Source: Lachnospiraceae bacterium (GTDB lineage Bacteria; Bacillota; Clostridia; Lachnospirales; Lachnospiraceae). Taken from it: a DNA stretch of 5,396 nucleotides. The notes under the pieces were generated by a model. It was not told where the DNA came from. It saw only the letters and a program-made list of their open reading frames with translations, and made no database searches. Of this stretch, positions 1 to 5,396 are shown piece after piece; the first letter of the stretch is position 1, and each line of letters starts with the position of its first letter. Made by a program: the position numbers and the translations under genes. The stretch is taken from the NCBI GenBank assembly GCA_017615375.1, contig JAGAAH010000008.1, positions 1-5,396 of the forward strand. The letters are read 5' to 3'.

Positions 1-1505
1 ATCTGCTTAACCTTATCAACAGCTCCGACTACTTCTACCGCTACAGGTGTATTGCTGTCTGTAACCTTAGTCATGTATTCGGGATATTTGTTCAAAAGGT
101 AACTTCTGTAATCCTTGGCCATATCCACATAGCTTCCGGAATTTACAAAGCTGTATCTCTGAGAAAGTGTTTCATCGGGAAGATTCTCAAGATATACATA
201 AACGTCTTTGTTCGAGTTGGAACCAAGATCAAATTTTTCTCTGGGTTTAACAGTATATACTGCGTTGGCATAGTTGTAACTTGATGCTCTGCCACTTATA
301 TCTGCTCGAATTGCCGCATAAGATGCACCGCCTTCAACAACGCAGATAAATGAATCCTTCTTATCTGAGATACCGAATACGTTCATATTGGCAATTGTTG
401 TATGTACAACGTCCTTTCTCTCAATCGCCATATCCCATCCGTAAAGGTTGGAATAATAAATAGCCTGAGAGGATTTACCGTTGTTAAAGTTCATAATTGA
501 ACCGCCGCCTTCGGGAACAAGAACATAACCGTCTTCTTCTGTGTTGCCGGCACCAAAGTAAGGAAGTACGCAAACGTTGGTTACAGGATAAGAAGAAGGA
601 CTGTCAATTGATGAAAGCGGAACTTCTACCACAAGGTCGTCACCGTCAAGTCTGTAGATAACAGATACATTAAATACAGGGTTGCTGTTGGTGGCTTCAA
701 GAGTACTTAATTCTTTGTCCTCAATGTATTCTTCATATGTATAGCCGGCTTCTTCAAACACTTTCTGTAAGTGAGCCTTTGCACTATCCTTCTGGCCTTC
801 ACGAAGTACGTAAATTACTTCTGTTTCAAGAATGGGATATGCTTCAAGAAGAGAATCTTTGTTTTTCTTATCTGCCGCACTAAGCTTGTTAATATCAAGC
901 TTCTTGTATAACTGTTTTACGTTTTCTCTATCTGATACAGACATTGTGCTGCAAAGCTCATCAAGTCTGGAAGCTAAGATTGCAGGGGGAATTACGAACT
1001 CCTTGGCAACCTTACCGATTGAGTAATCAACCTGCACAAAATCATCACCGGTTGTAATCTCATAAATACCGTTAATGGCACTTAAGGAATAACTGTCATA
1101 TGTGGTATCAAGACCGGCATCGGTTCCGTAAGTAAGTAATACTGTAGACTGAAGTTTATTCTTCTCTTCCAAGATTGCAAGTGCATCATCTGCAGCATCT
1201 ACGGGAGTCGAATGCCATACCTTACCTGAACTCTTAACCGTGAGGTCAAAAGTTGTAAGCTTGGGATCCATTTCAAACTTGAGGCTCTTATTTTCCATGA
1301 CGATAGTCTTATCATCACCTGCATAAGCTCTAACCTCTACCGGATCTTCTTCCTTCTCGGTACTTTGATATTTCATGATAAAGATTATAAGTCCCGCAAA
1401 AATAAGGAGCATAATTGTGGGGAAAATCAAGGCTTTAAGTTCCTTGATGATGTTCATCTTTATCTCTTGTTTTCTTTCTTCACTGATAGGATTATATTTG
1501 CTCAT
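1..1505 (-). CDS. DUF5696 domain-containing membrane-anchored protein (C-terminus beyond window)
   Basis: The frame is open from an ATG at 1505-1503 to the window edge, giving 501 codons with no stop; the C-terminal part is missing. The start is supported by GGAG five bases upstream. Residues 1-25 are charged and cytoplasmic-looking, about 26-45 form one hydrophobic helix (FPTIMLLIFAGLIIFIM), and the rest is polar with no second helix, so the product is probably anchored by its N-terminus with a large extracellular part. Residues 66-300 look like a beta-rich region (KTIVMENKSLKFEMDPK opening) with a charged helical insert near 175-265. Residues 314-343 carry the stretch I associate with DUF5696: LPYFGAG, then GYVLVPEGGGSI and FNNGK, followed by YGWD at 355-358. 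Family members I know of sit beside CUT1 sugar permeases, NHL-repeat and Yip1 proteins, as here. Their activity is unproven to my knowledge; carbohydrate binding or hydrolysis is an inference from context. Family assignment is fairly sure, function unknown. Confidence 0.85.
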   Translation of the reverse strand, partial: MSKYNPISEERKQEIKMNIIKELKALIFPTIMLLIFAGLIIFIMKYQSTEKEEDPVEVRAYAGDDKTIVMENKSLKFEMDPKLTTFDLTVKSSGKVWHSTPVDAADDALAILEEKNKLQSTVLLTYGTDAGLDTTYDSYSLSAINGIYEITTGDDFVQVDYSIGKVAKEFVIPPAILASRLDELCSTMSVSDRENVKQLYKKLDINKLSAADKKNKDSLLEAYPILETEVIYVLREGQKDSAKAHLQKVFEEAGYTYEEYIEDKELSTLEATNSNPVFNVSVIYRLDGDDLVVEVPLSSIDSPSSYPVTNVCVLPYFGAGNTEEDGYVLVPEGGGSIMNFNNGKSSQAIYYSNLYGWDMAIERKDVVHTTIANMNVFGISDKKDSFICVVEGGASYAAIRADISGRASSYNYANAVYTVKPREKFDLGSNSNKDVYVYLENLPDETLSQRYSFVNSGSYVDMAKDYRSYLLNKYPEYMTKVTDSNTPVAVEVVGAVDKVKQ

Positions 1506-1510
1506 GACAA

Positions 1511-1514
1511 CTCC
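1511..1514 (-). promoter_or_regulatory. Ribosome binding site of the DUF5696 gene
   Basis: GGAG on the minus strand lies five bases before the ATG at 1505. It sits in the 23-base gap after the Yip1 gene and fixes the start of the DUF5696 gene. The gap holds no stem-loop or T-run that would suggest a terminator, so the gene is probably co-transcribed with the Yip1 gene. Confidence 0.8.
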
Positions 1515-1528
1515 AATTTCTTAAAAGT

Positions 1529-2185
1529 TTACATTCGATACAGCAATTCTTTGGCAATGGATACAAAGTATGCAACACCTTGAGATATCATGCTGAAGAA
1601 CAACATCATAAGGAATATCATAACAAGCATTGCAAATACTGTGGCAACCAGGAAAAGAATGTTCTTACCGAAAGAATACTCGTGAACCTGGCTCATGCCC
1701 AAAATTCCTATGAAAGCCACCCATATCAGTGCTATCATGCCGACAACCGAGTAAAACTGAGCTTCTTCGGTCGTGATGAAATTACTGAAAATCATCAAGG
1801 GAACGTTTATAAGAATGTAAGGGGTAAGTGCATAACACGTAGCCATGTATACTTGCCCGAGGCGTCCTTTACCATCAAACAACGTTGTGAGCGCCCAGTT
1901 ACCTACTACAAACAAGCCCAAGGGAATCAGAATACTTGCCACATAGGTTAAGATATTAAGGTCTTCCCAATATACCTGAATAAAGATAAAACTTGTATAT
2001 CTTAATCTAAGTATACGCGTAAGAATAGTTAAAAATAAAATTGTATTGGCGGCCGCATAAGTACCGCGTCTTTCATGGGTCAAATCCCAGAATCCGTCAA
2101 GGGGATGCGTGGTGCAGTACAATGCAAACTTAAGGCTTTTTATATAGCGCTGCCATTTTTCCTTACTGAATAATGAAGCAAACAT
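1529..2185 (-). CDS. Yip1 family integral membrane protein
   Basis: This 218-residue protein has about five hydrophobic segments, near residues 43-59, 77-101, 117-135, 144-164 and 174-200, and a short charged N-terminus (MFASLFSKEKWQRYIKSLKF). Yip1-type features are HPLDGFWDLTHERRG at 27-41 just before the first helix, GNWALTTLFDGKG at 95-107 between helices 2 and 3, and QVYMATCYALTPY at 111-123 entering helix 3. Bacterial Yip1-domain proteins are membrane proteins of unknown activity; eukaryotic relatives act in vesicle trafficking, which does not transfer here. The start has GGAG eight bases upstream, and the 20-base gap to the preceding NHL/TPR gene implies one transcript. Position between a surface propeller protein and a DUF5696 protein suggests it belongs to the same membrane assembly, which is inference. 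The length and intact reading frame look normal for a functional gene. Confidence 0.88.
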   Translation of the reverse strand: MFASLFSKEKWQRYIKSLKFALYCTTHPLDGFWDLTHERRGTYAAANTILFLTILTRILRLRYTSFIFIQVYWEDLNILTYVASILIPLGLFVVGNWALTTLFDGKGRLGQVYMATCYALTPYILINVPLMIFSNFITTEEAQFYSVVGMIALIWVAFIGILGMSQVHEYSFGKNILFLVATVFAMLVMIFLMMLFFSMISQGVAYFVSIAKELLYRM

Positions 2186-2193
2186 GCTGATTT

Positions 2194-2197
2194 CTCC
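2194..2197 (-). promoter_or_regulatory. Ribosome binding site of the Yip1 gene
   Basis: GGAG (within CGGAGAAA on the minus strand) lies eight bases before the ATG at 2185, in the 20-base gap after the TAA that ends the NHL/TPR frame. It supports the chosen start and gives the Yip1 gene its own translation initiation, independent of whether ribosomes pass the premature stop upstream. Confidence 0.75.
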
Positions 2198-2205
2198 GTT
2201 ATCTT

Positions 2206-2607
2206 TTATACTTTAAAAATATCTGCGGTTGCAAATTCGTATTTAATCGACTTAATCTTACCGATAATCATGGGAACAAGGAAAAGAACAAGAAGCACGA
2301 TTACAATTACAACTATGTTCTCTTCTACCCAAATCTTACGATATTGTCTGTAAGCCTTCGAGTAGTTCTCAGCATCGTATTTAAGCTTGAAATACTCCAT
2401 TGCGGTCTTGTATTCTTTCTGTCTTAAGTATGCACGACCGATTCCGATGTAAGCCAAATCATAGTTACCGTCATACTTGATAACCTGATTCCAGCTTTCA
2501 AGAGATTCGTTATATCTGCCGGCATCAAAGTCTTCCATTGCTGTGAATACAAGCTCGCCGAAATTTGTAAGTGTAAATACGGTTATGGCACAGTCAAGCT
2601 GGTCCAA
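2206..2607 (-). CDS. C-terminal part of split NHL/TPR protein: TPR repeats plus membrane anchor
   Basis: This is the continuation, in the same frame, of the NHL-repeat gene after its in-frame TAA at 2613-2611; the frame reopens at 2610 and ends in TAA at 2208-2206. Numbering as one protein, residues 373-386 (VLDQLDCAITVF) complete the last propeller blade. Residues about 395-460 form roughly two TPR-like helical hairpins (AMEDFDAGRYNESLESWNQ, AYIGIGRAYLRQKEYKTAMEYF). Residues 469-488 are one hydrophobic helix (ENIVVIVIVLLVLFLVPMII), followed by a short basic tail ending in ADIFKV. With the upstream signal peptide, the TPR would be outside the cell and the tail inside. No convincing ribosome binding site precedes the TTG at 2607 or the first ATG at 2538, and the fragment starts inside a blade, so I do not think it is an independent gene. 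Without readthrough it is probably not made, or would lack a signal peptide. Confidence 0.7.
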   Translation of the reverse strand: MDQLDCAITVFTLTNFGELVFTAMEDFDAGRYNESLESWNQVIKYDGNYDLAYIGIGRAYLRQKEYKTAMEYFKLKYDAENYSKAYRQYRKIWVEENIVVIVIVLLVLFLVPMIIGKIKSIKYEFATADIFKV

Positions 2608-2610
2608 AAC

Positions 2611-2613
2611 TTA
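2611..2613 (-). other. In-frame TAA splitting the NHL/TPR gene
   Basis: Reading the minus strand gives GGC TAT GAC ATT TAA GTT TTG GAC CAG, that is G-Y-D-I-stop-V-L-D-Q. The two other clear blades read FLYLCD-SGNNRI and NIFIAD-KGNARI at the same place, so the stop sits where Tyr or Phe is expected (DI-[Y]-VLD-QLDCAI). TAT or TAC to TAA is a single-base change. No frame change occurs on either side. Nonsense mutation, sequence error and recoding cannot be separated from this sequence alone. Confidence 0.9.
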
Positions 2614-3726
2614 AATGTCATAGCCTATATGATCGAGTGCGATGGGGTTTCTGAAGTAACCGTCCATGTTACCGTTACCGCCACAGCAGAATAAAAGTCG
2701 TCCCTGATTGTCATAAGAGAAAAGACGTCCTCTGTTCTTATCAAGACATACAAATACTTCATTGGGGAAAGAAGTAACATCTATAAACTGAGAAGGGCCT
2801 GTCATACCTCCGCCGGAACCCATGTAAAGGTCACCGTATACAGGGTACTTACCGTCATAATATACACCGTTTCTTACTAAGATATCTGAACCTAAAAGGT
2901 TAAGAAGTCTTACGTTCTGAACAGTGGAGCCCTTTAAATCTTCTTCGGCAACAGAACCTGCAACAGCATAGATGAATCCATCTTCATTGATATAGCAGTT
3001 GCTGTACTCTGTAGGAACGAAAGATTCCATCTTCATGAGCTGTTCCTGAGATGCAAATTTTTTCCAGATATAATCTACAAAGTTATAAGATGCAGGCGGT
3101 GCTCCGTGGAAGTTGGTGAATGTTCCGTCGCTCTCATATTTAAGCAAACCTTTGTTAATACCTGCCGCAACGGCATAAACACGCTCTGCGGTATCAACAA
3201 CAAGCTTTGTGGGCGCAAAAGCAAGATCCTTATCAATAGATGAATCATTGGGCTTTCCAAATTCCATCAAATAATTAAAATCTTTGTCCACCTTAACGAT
3301 TCTCGCATTACCCTTATCGGCAATAAAGATATTACCGTCCTCGGAAATTGCAAGATCGGTAGGAGTATTAAATGTGTTATCTGAACTCTTACCATTGAAA
3401 TGATCGTAAATTTCTACTACTTCAAGGCTTTCTCTTGTGTTTCTCTTCATCTTAATGATTCTGTTGTTACCTGAATCGCAAAGATAGAGAAAATCTCCAT
3501 CTGCGGTAAGACCCTGAGGATTGGAAATTTTCTTGTCTAGATTTAAATCCTTCCAGGTAAATGTCTTACAAGGCTCATAAAAGTCGGGAGAATCCTGAAC
3601 ATCTCCCCAGTAGTCGTAGTTGTAGGAATAGCTTCGATCTACCGCATATGAACTTAAGCTAACAGAACCGGCAAGTACCGCACTTGCAAGAGCCATGGCT
3701 CCGATTCTTACAAACAGTTTTTTCAT
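2611..3726 (-). CDS. Secreted NHL-repeat beta-propeller protein, ended early by in-frame TAA
   Basis: The start is the ATG at 3726-3724, which has GGAG seven bases upstream and begins a clear signal peptide (MKKLFVRIGAMALASAVLAG, likely cut after SYA at residue 28). A longer frame up to 3795 would overlap the permease gene, would put 23 polar residues before the signal peptide, and is rejected. The 371 residues hold NHL-type blades: NPQGLTADGDFLYLCDSGNNRI at 69-90, TPTDLAISEDGNIFIADKGNARI at 121-143, weaker blades near 171-205 and 245-275, one near 310-342 (FIDVTSFPNEVFVCLDKNRGRLF), and an incomplete last blade from 359 (RNPIALDHIGYDI). NHL propellers usually bind proteins, nucleic acids or glycans; no catalytic residues are evident. 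The gene lies 34 bases after the sugar permease gene and its intact form would continue into the TPR and membrane-anchor part. As written the product would be a soluble secreted protein with an unclosed propeller, probably unstable. Confidence 0.82.
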   Translation of the reverse strand: MKKLFVRIGAMALASAVLAGSVSLSSYAVDRSYSYNYDYWGDVQDSPDFYEPCKTFTWKDLNLDKKISNPQGLTADGDFLYLCDSGNNRIIKMKRNTRESLEVVEIYDHFNGKSSDNTFNTPTDLAISEDGNIFIADKGNARIVKVDKDFNYLMEFGKPNDSSIDKDLAFAPTKLVVDTAERVYAVAAGINKGLLKYESDGTFTNFHGAPPASYNFVDYIWKKFASQEQLMKMESFVPTEYSNCYINEDGFIYAVAGSVAEEDLKGSTVQNVRLLNLLGSDILVRNGVYYDGKYPVYGDLYMGSGGGMTGPSQFIDVTSFPNEVFVCLDKNRGRLFSYDNQGRLLFCCGGNGNMDGYFRNPIALDHIGYDI

Positions 3727-3733
3727 AAAATGT

Positions 3734-3737
3734 CTCC
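3734..3737 (-). promoter_or_regulatory. Ribosome binding site of the NHL-repeat gene, fixing the start at 3726
   Basis: GGAG on the minus strand is seven bases before the ATG at 3726. It decides between this start, which begins the signal peptide, and the upstream in-frame ATG at 3795, which lies inside the permease gene. The surrounding 34-base gap contains a short direct repeat (GAGAC twice, 11 bases apart) but no hairpin terminator. Confidence 0.8.
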
Positions 3738-3760
3738 ATCCCGTCTCGAATATTTCCAAA

Positions 3761-4660
3761 TCAGTCTTTAAGTCCCGAGCTTGCCATTGTTTCAAGAATC
3801 TGGCTCTCGGAGAAGACGAATATAATAATCGGAACTATCATAACAACTACAAGTACTGCAGCCTGCTGACCGGTACGGGCGATACCGCCGAGACCGATCT
3901 GGTTAAGAGCATAAACAAGGGTCTTCTTCTCTTCCGAATAGATATATGTTGCTGCTCTGTCGTTCCAAAGTCTTTGAACTGAAAAGATGATAAGTGTCAT
4001 CCAAGCGGGCTTAACGTTAGGCATTACGATGTTAGAGAATACTCTCCACTCGCTTGCACCGTCAATCTTGGCCGCTTCAATAAGTGAAGTGGGAAGTCCT
4101 TCCATGAACTGCTTCATAAGGAAAAGACCGATGGGTGCTGCAAATGCGGGAATGATGATTGCCCAATATGTATCAATCCAGCCAAGCCAGTTAAGGATAA
4201 GGTAGTTAGGAATCTGTGTTGCCCAACCTGTAAACATAAGAGCGGTTGTGGCAAGTTTGAAGAAACCTTTTCCACCAGGGAATTCATACTTGGCAAGTAC
4301 GAAGGATGCCATGGATGCGATGATAAGGTGTCCTGCTGTACCTACGAAAGTAATAAATACCGTATTGAAGAGGTATCTTGAAAATGATACCCACGATTTA
4401 CCCATTGTTATGAACAAGTCTGAAAAGTTGTCCATGGTGGGATGCTGCGCAAATATTCTCGGAGGGAATCTGAACAATTCGTCCAAGGGTTTAAGCGCGT
4501 TGCTCACCGCGAAGATAATCGGGAAAGCCATAATGTAAGCCATGATGATAAGGAAGATATAAAGAAGTACGTCACCGGCAATTGAGCGGTTGGGCTTTCT
4601 TCTCTTTATCATCGGCTTCTTATATTCTTTTTCAACTTCTATCTTTTTTCTTTTACTCAT
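3761..4660 (-). CDS. Carbohydrate ABC transporter permease, MalG/YtcP type (CUT1)
   Basis: This 299-residue inner-membrane permease is of normal family length. It has a basic cytoplasmic N-terminus (1-28) and six hydrophobic segments near residues 31-53, 96-122, 134-156, 164-184, 218-230 and 266-285. The ATPase-contact (EAA) loop is EAAKIDGASEWRVFSNIVMP at 195-214, a close match to the CUT1 consensus, and the C-terminus ILETMASSGLKD matches the usual MalG-type ending. It would pair with the preceding permease to form the sugar channel, energised by a cytoplasmic ATPase and fed by a lipoprotein binding protein, neither of which is in this window. The ATG follows the stop of the first permease by one base and its AGGA site lies inside that gene, so translation is probably coupled. 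The substrate cannot be read from the sequence; the neighbours suggest an oligosaccharide or complex glycan product. Confidence 0.95.
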   Translation of the reverse strand: MSKRKKIEVEKEYKKPMIKRRKPNRSIAGDVLLYIFLIIMAYIMAFPIIFAVSNALKPLDELFRFPPRIFAQHPTMDNFSDLFITMGKSWVSFSRYLFNTVFITFVGTAGHLIIASMASFVLAKYEFPGGKGFFKLATTALMFTGWATQIPNYLILNWLGWIDTYWAIIIPAFAAPIGLFLMKQFMEGLPTSLIEAAKIDGASEWRVFSNIVMPNVKPAWMTLIIFSVQRLWNDRAATYIYSEEKKTLVYALNQIGLGGIARTGQQAAVLVVVMIVPIIIFVFSESQILETMASSGLKD

Positions 4661-4661
4661 G

Positions 4662-5396
4662 TCAGGTTCCTACTCTTCTTAACAGACTCTGAATTGCTTT
4701 ATTACATAAAATCATCATTAAGAACAAAATGGTTGCTATTGCACATGCATAACCCATTTCGAATCTTGAATAACCGTAGTCGAAAAGGTGAGTTACAATC
4801 GTACGTGCCGCGTAGTCGGTACTGGGGTATCCGCAAAGTGCCATTGTTACATCGCAGACACCGAAGGACTGTGTAATGGTCATAACGGCACCGAACAAAA
4901 GCATAGGCTTCATGTTGGGAAGTGTTATGTACCAAAGTTCCTGCCAACGGTTCTTGATACCGTCCATATAACCGGCTTCGTACTGAGAACCGTCGATACC
5001 CTGAAGACCTGCTACGAAGGAAAGGAATCCTGTACCAAGACTCATCCAAAGAATAACCACCATACAAATCGGTAACATGTACTGAGGGTTAATCAGCCAA
5101 AGGATGGGAGTGTCAATTAAACCAATATTCTGTAAGAATGCATTTACATATCCGTAAGCGTCGCCTCTGAAGAAAATCGAGAAAATCGTGTAACATGTAC
5201 CTGCGATTGAGGGTGCGTAGAATATGATAACCGCAACGGAACGAACCATTCTGGGAAGCTCGTTGATAAGCCATGCAAAAAGGAATGACATGATGTATCC
5301 GAGAGGTCCCGTAACTATCGCTATAAGAAGTGTATTCTTAAGACCGATAAGGAAAACGTCGTCCTGAAGTATCAGGTTAATGTAGTTGGTAAATCC
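4662..5396 (-). CDS. Sugar ABC transporter permease, MalF/LplB/UgpA type (CUT1), N-terminus beyond window
   Basis: The frame is open from the right edge to TGA at 4664-4662, giving 244 residues. The in-window ATG at 5291 is internal: the 35 codons before it encode family-typical sequence (GFTNYINLILQDD, then GLKNTLLIAIVTGPLGY), the start of the permease domain. About 50 N-terminal residues or more, including the first membrane helix, are missing. In fragment numbering there are hydrophobic segments near 19-45, 52-76, 105-130, 160-182 and 212-230. The EAA loop is EAGYMDGIKNRWQELWYITLP at about 140-160; Gly replaces the third-position Ala and DGI replaces the usual DGA, a modest departure, while ITLP is kept. 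It forms a heterodimer with the next gene's product for import of a carbohydrate across the cytoplasmic membrane. The binding-protein gene is commonly next to this gene and is expected just beyond the right edge, which is inference. Confidence 0.94.
   Translation of the reverse strand, partial: GFTNYINLILQDDVFLIGLKNTLLIAIVTGPLGYIMSFLFAWLINELPRMVRSVAVIIFYAPSIAGTCYTIFSIFFRGDAYGYVNAFLQNIGLIDTPILWLINPQYMLPICMVVILWMSLGTGFLSFVAGLQGIDGSQYEAGYMDGIKNRWQELWYITLPNMKPMLLFGAVMTITQSFGVCDVTMALCGYPSTDYAARTIVTHLFDYGYSRFEMGYACAIATILFLMMILCNKAIQSLLRRVGT
4668..4671 (-). promoter_or_regulatory. Ribosome binding site of the second permease, inside the first permease gene
   Basis: AGGA on the minus strand is seven bases before the ATG at 4660 and overlaps the last codons of the upstream permease, whose TGA ends one base before that ATG. 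This arrangement suggests translational coupling, keeping the two permease halves at equal amounts. Confidence 0.75.

Noticed and set aside
832..1026. Plus-strand open frame of 64 codons with a hydrophobic start
   Set aside because: It is antisense to the DUF5696 gene, whose reading frame is continuous and family-like through this region.
1580..1951. Plus-strand open frame of 123 codons
   Set aside because: It lies opposite the Yip1 gene; its product is rich in His, Lys and Asn with no recognisable domain, and it is best read as a shadow of the real gene.
2536..2607. Independent start for the TPR part at TTG 2607 or ATG 2538
   Set aside because: Neither has a well-spaced ribosome binding site, and both would give a protein without a signal peptide, the former starting in the middle of a propeller blade.
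3727..3760. Possible terminator or promoter between the second permease and the NHL gene
   Set aside because: The gap has only a short direct repeat (GAGAC) and no inverted repeat, T-run or paired -35/-10 boxes that I can defend.
3727..3795. N-terminal extension of the NHL-repeat gene to the ATG at 3795
   Set aside because: It overlaps the end of the permease gene by 35 bases, would bury the signal peptide behind 23 polar residues, and the ATG at 3726 has its own well-spaced GGAG.
4702..5067. Minus-strand open frame of 121 codons in another frame
   Set aside because: It sits wholly inside the MalF-type permease gene, is rich in Arg, Tyr and Cys and lacks any membrane or domain pattern, as expected for an out-of-frame reading.
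1..5396. CRISPR arrays, tRNA or rRNA genes, insertion sequences, phage or toxin-antitoxin genes
   Set aside because: No repeat-spacer pattern, RNA gene motif, terminal inverted repeats or transposase-like frames were seen; nearly all bases are accounted for by five co-directional genes.

Overview
The window is a single-direction block of a carbohydrate-associated operon. All genes lie on the minus strand, so transcription runs from the right edge to the left edge, and both end genes run off the window. The moderately AT-rich coding sequence, strong GGAG/AGGA ribosome binding sites, tight gene packing and protein types (CUT1 sugar permeases, NHL/TPR protein, Yip1 protein, DUF5696 protein) suggest a Firmicute. 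A gut or rumen Clostridia/Lachnospiraceae-type bacterium seems most likely. This placement is inferred from style; no rRNA or marker gene is present.

Layout in transcription order: (1) 5396-4662, a MalF/LplB/UgpA-type ABC sugar permease lacking its N-terminus; (2) 4660-3761, a MalG/YtcP-type ABC sugar permease, complete, one base after gene 1; (3) 3726-2206, a gene for a secreted NHL-repeat beta-propeller followed by TPR repeats and a C-terminal membrane anchor, split by an in-frame TAA at 2613-2611; (4) 2185-1529, a five-helix Yip1-family membrane protein; (5) 1505 to beyond position 1, a membrane-anchored DUF5696 protein lacking its C-terminus. Gene 5 fills the left 1.5 kb. It is easily missed because its stop codon lies outside the window. 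Gaps between genes are 1, 34, 20 and 23 bases, with no terminator or promoter visible in them, so one polycistronic mRNA is likely.

Working model: the two permeases form the membrane channel of a CUT1 importer for an oligosaccharide or modified sugar. The binding protein is probably encoded just upstream, beyond the right edge, and the ATPase is probably shared and encoded elsewhere. The NHL-TPR-membrane protein, the Yip1 protein and the DUF5696 protein would form an accessory set at the cell surface. The role of this set is not established to my knowledge.

The most notable observation is the ochre codon in gene 3. It replaces the conserved aromatic residue of the last propeller blade, and the reading frame stays open and recognisable for another 134 codons. 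It is a nonsense mutation, a sequence error or, less likely, recoding.
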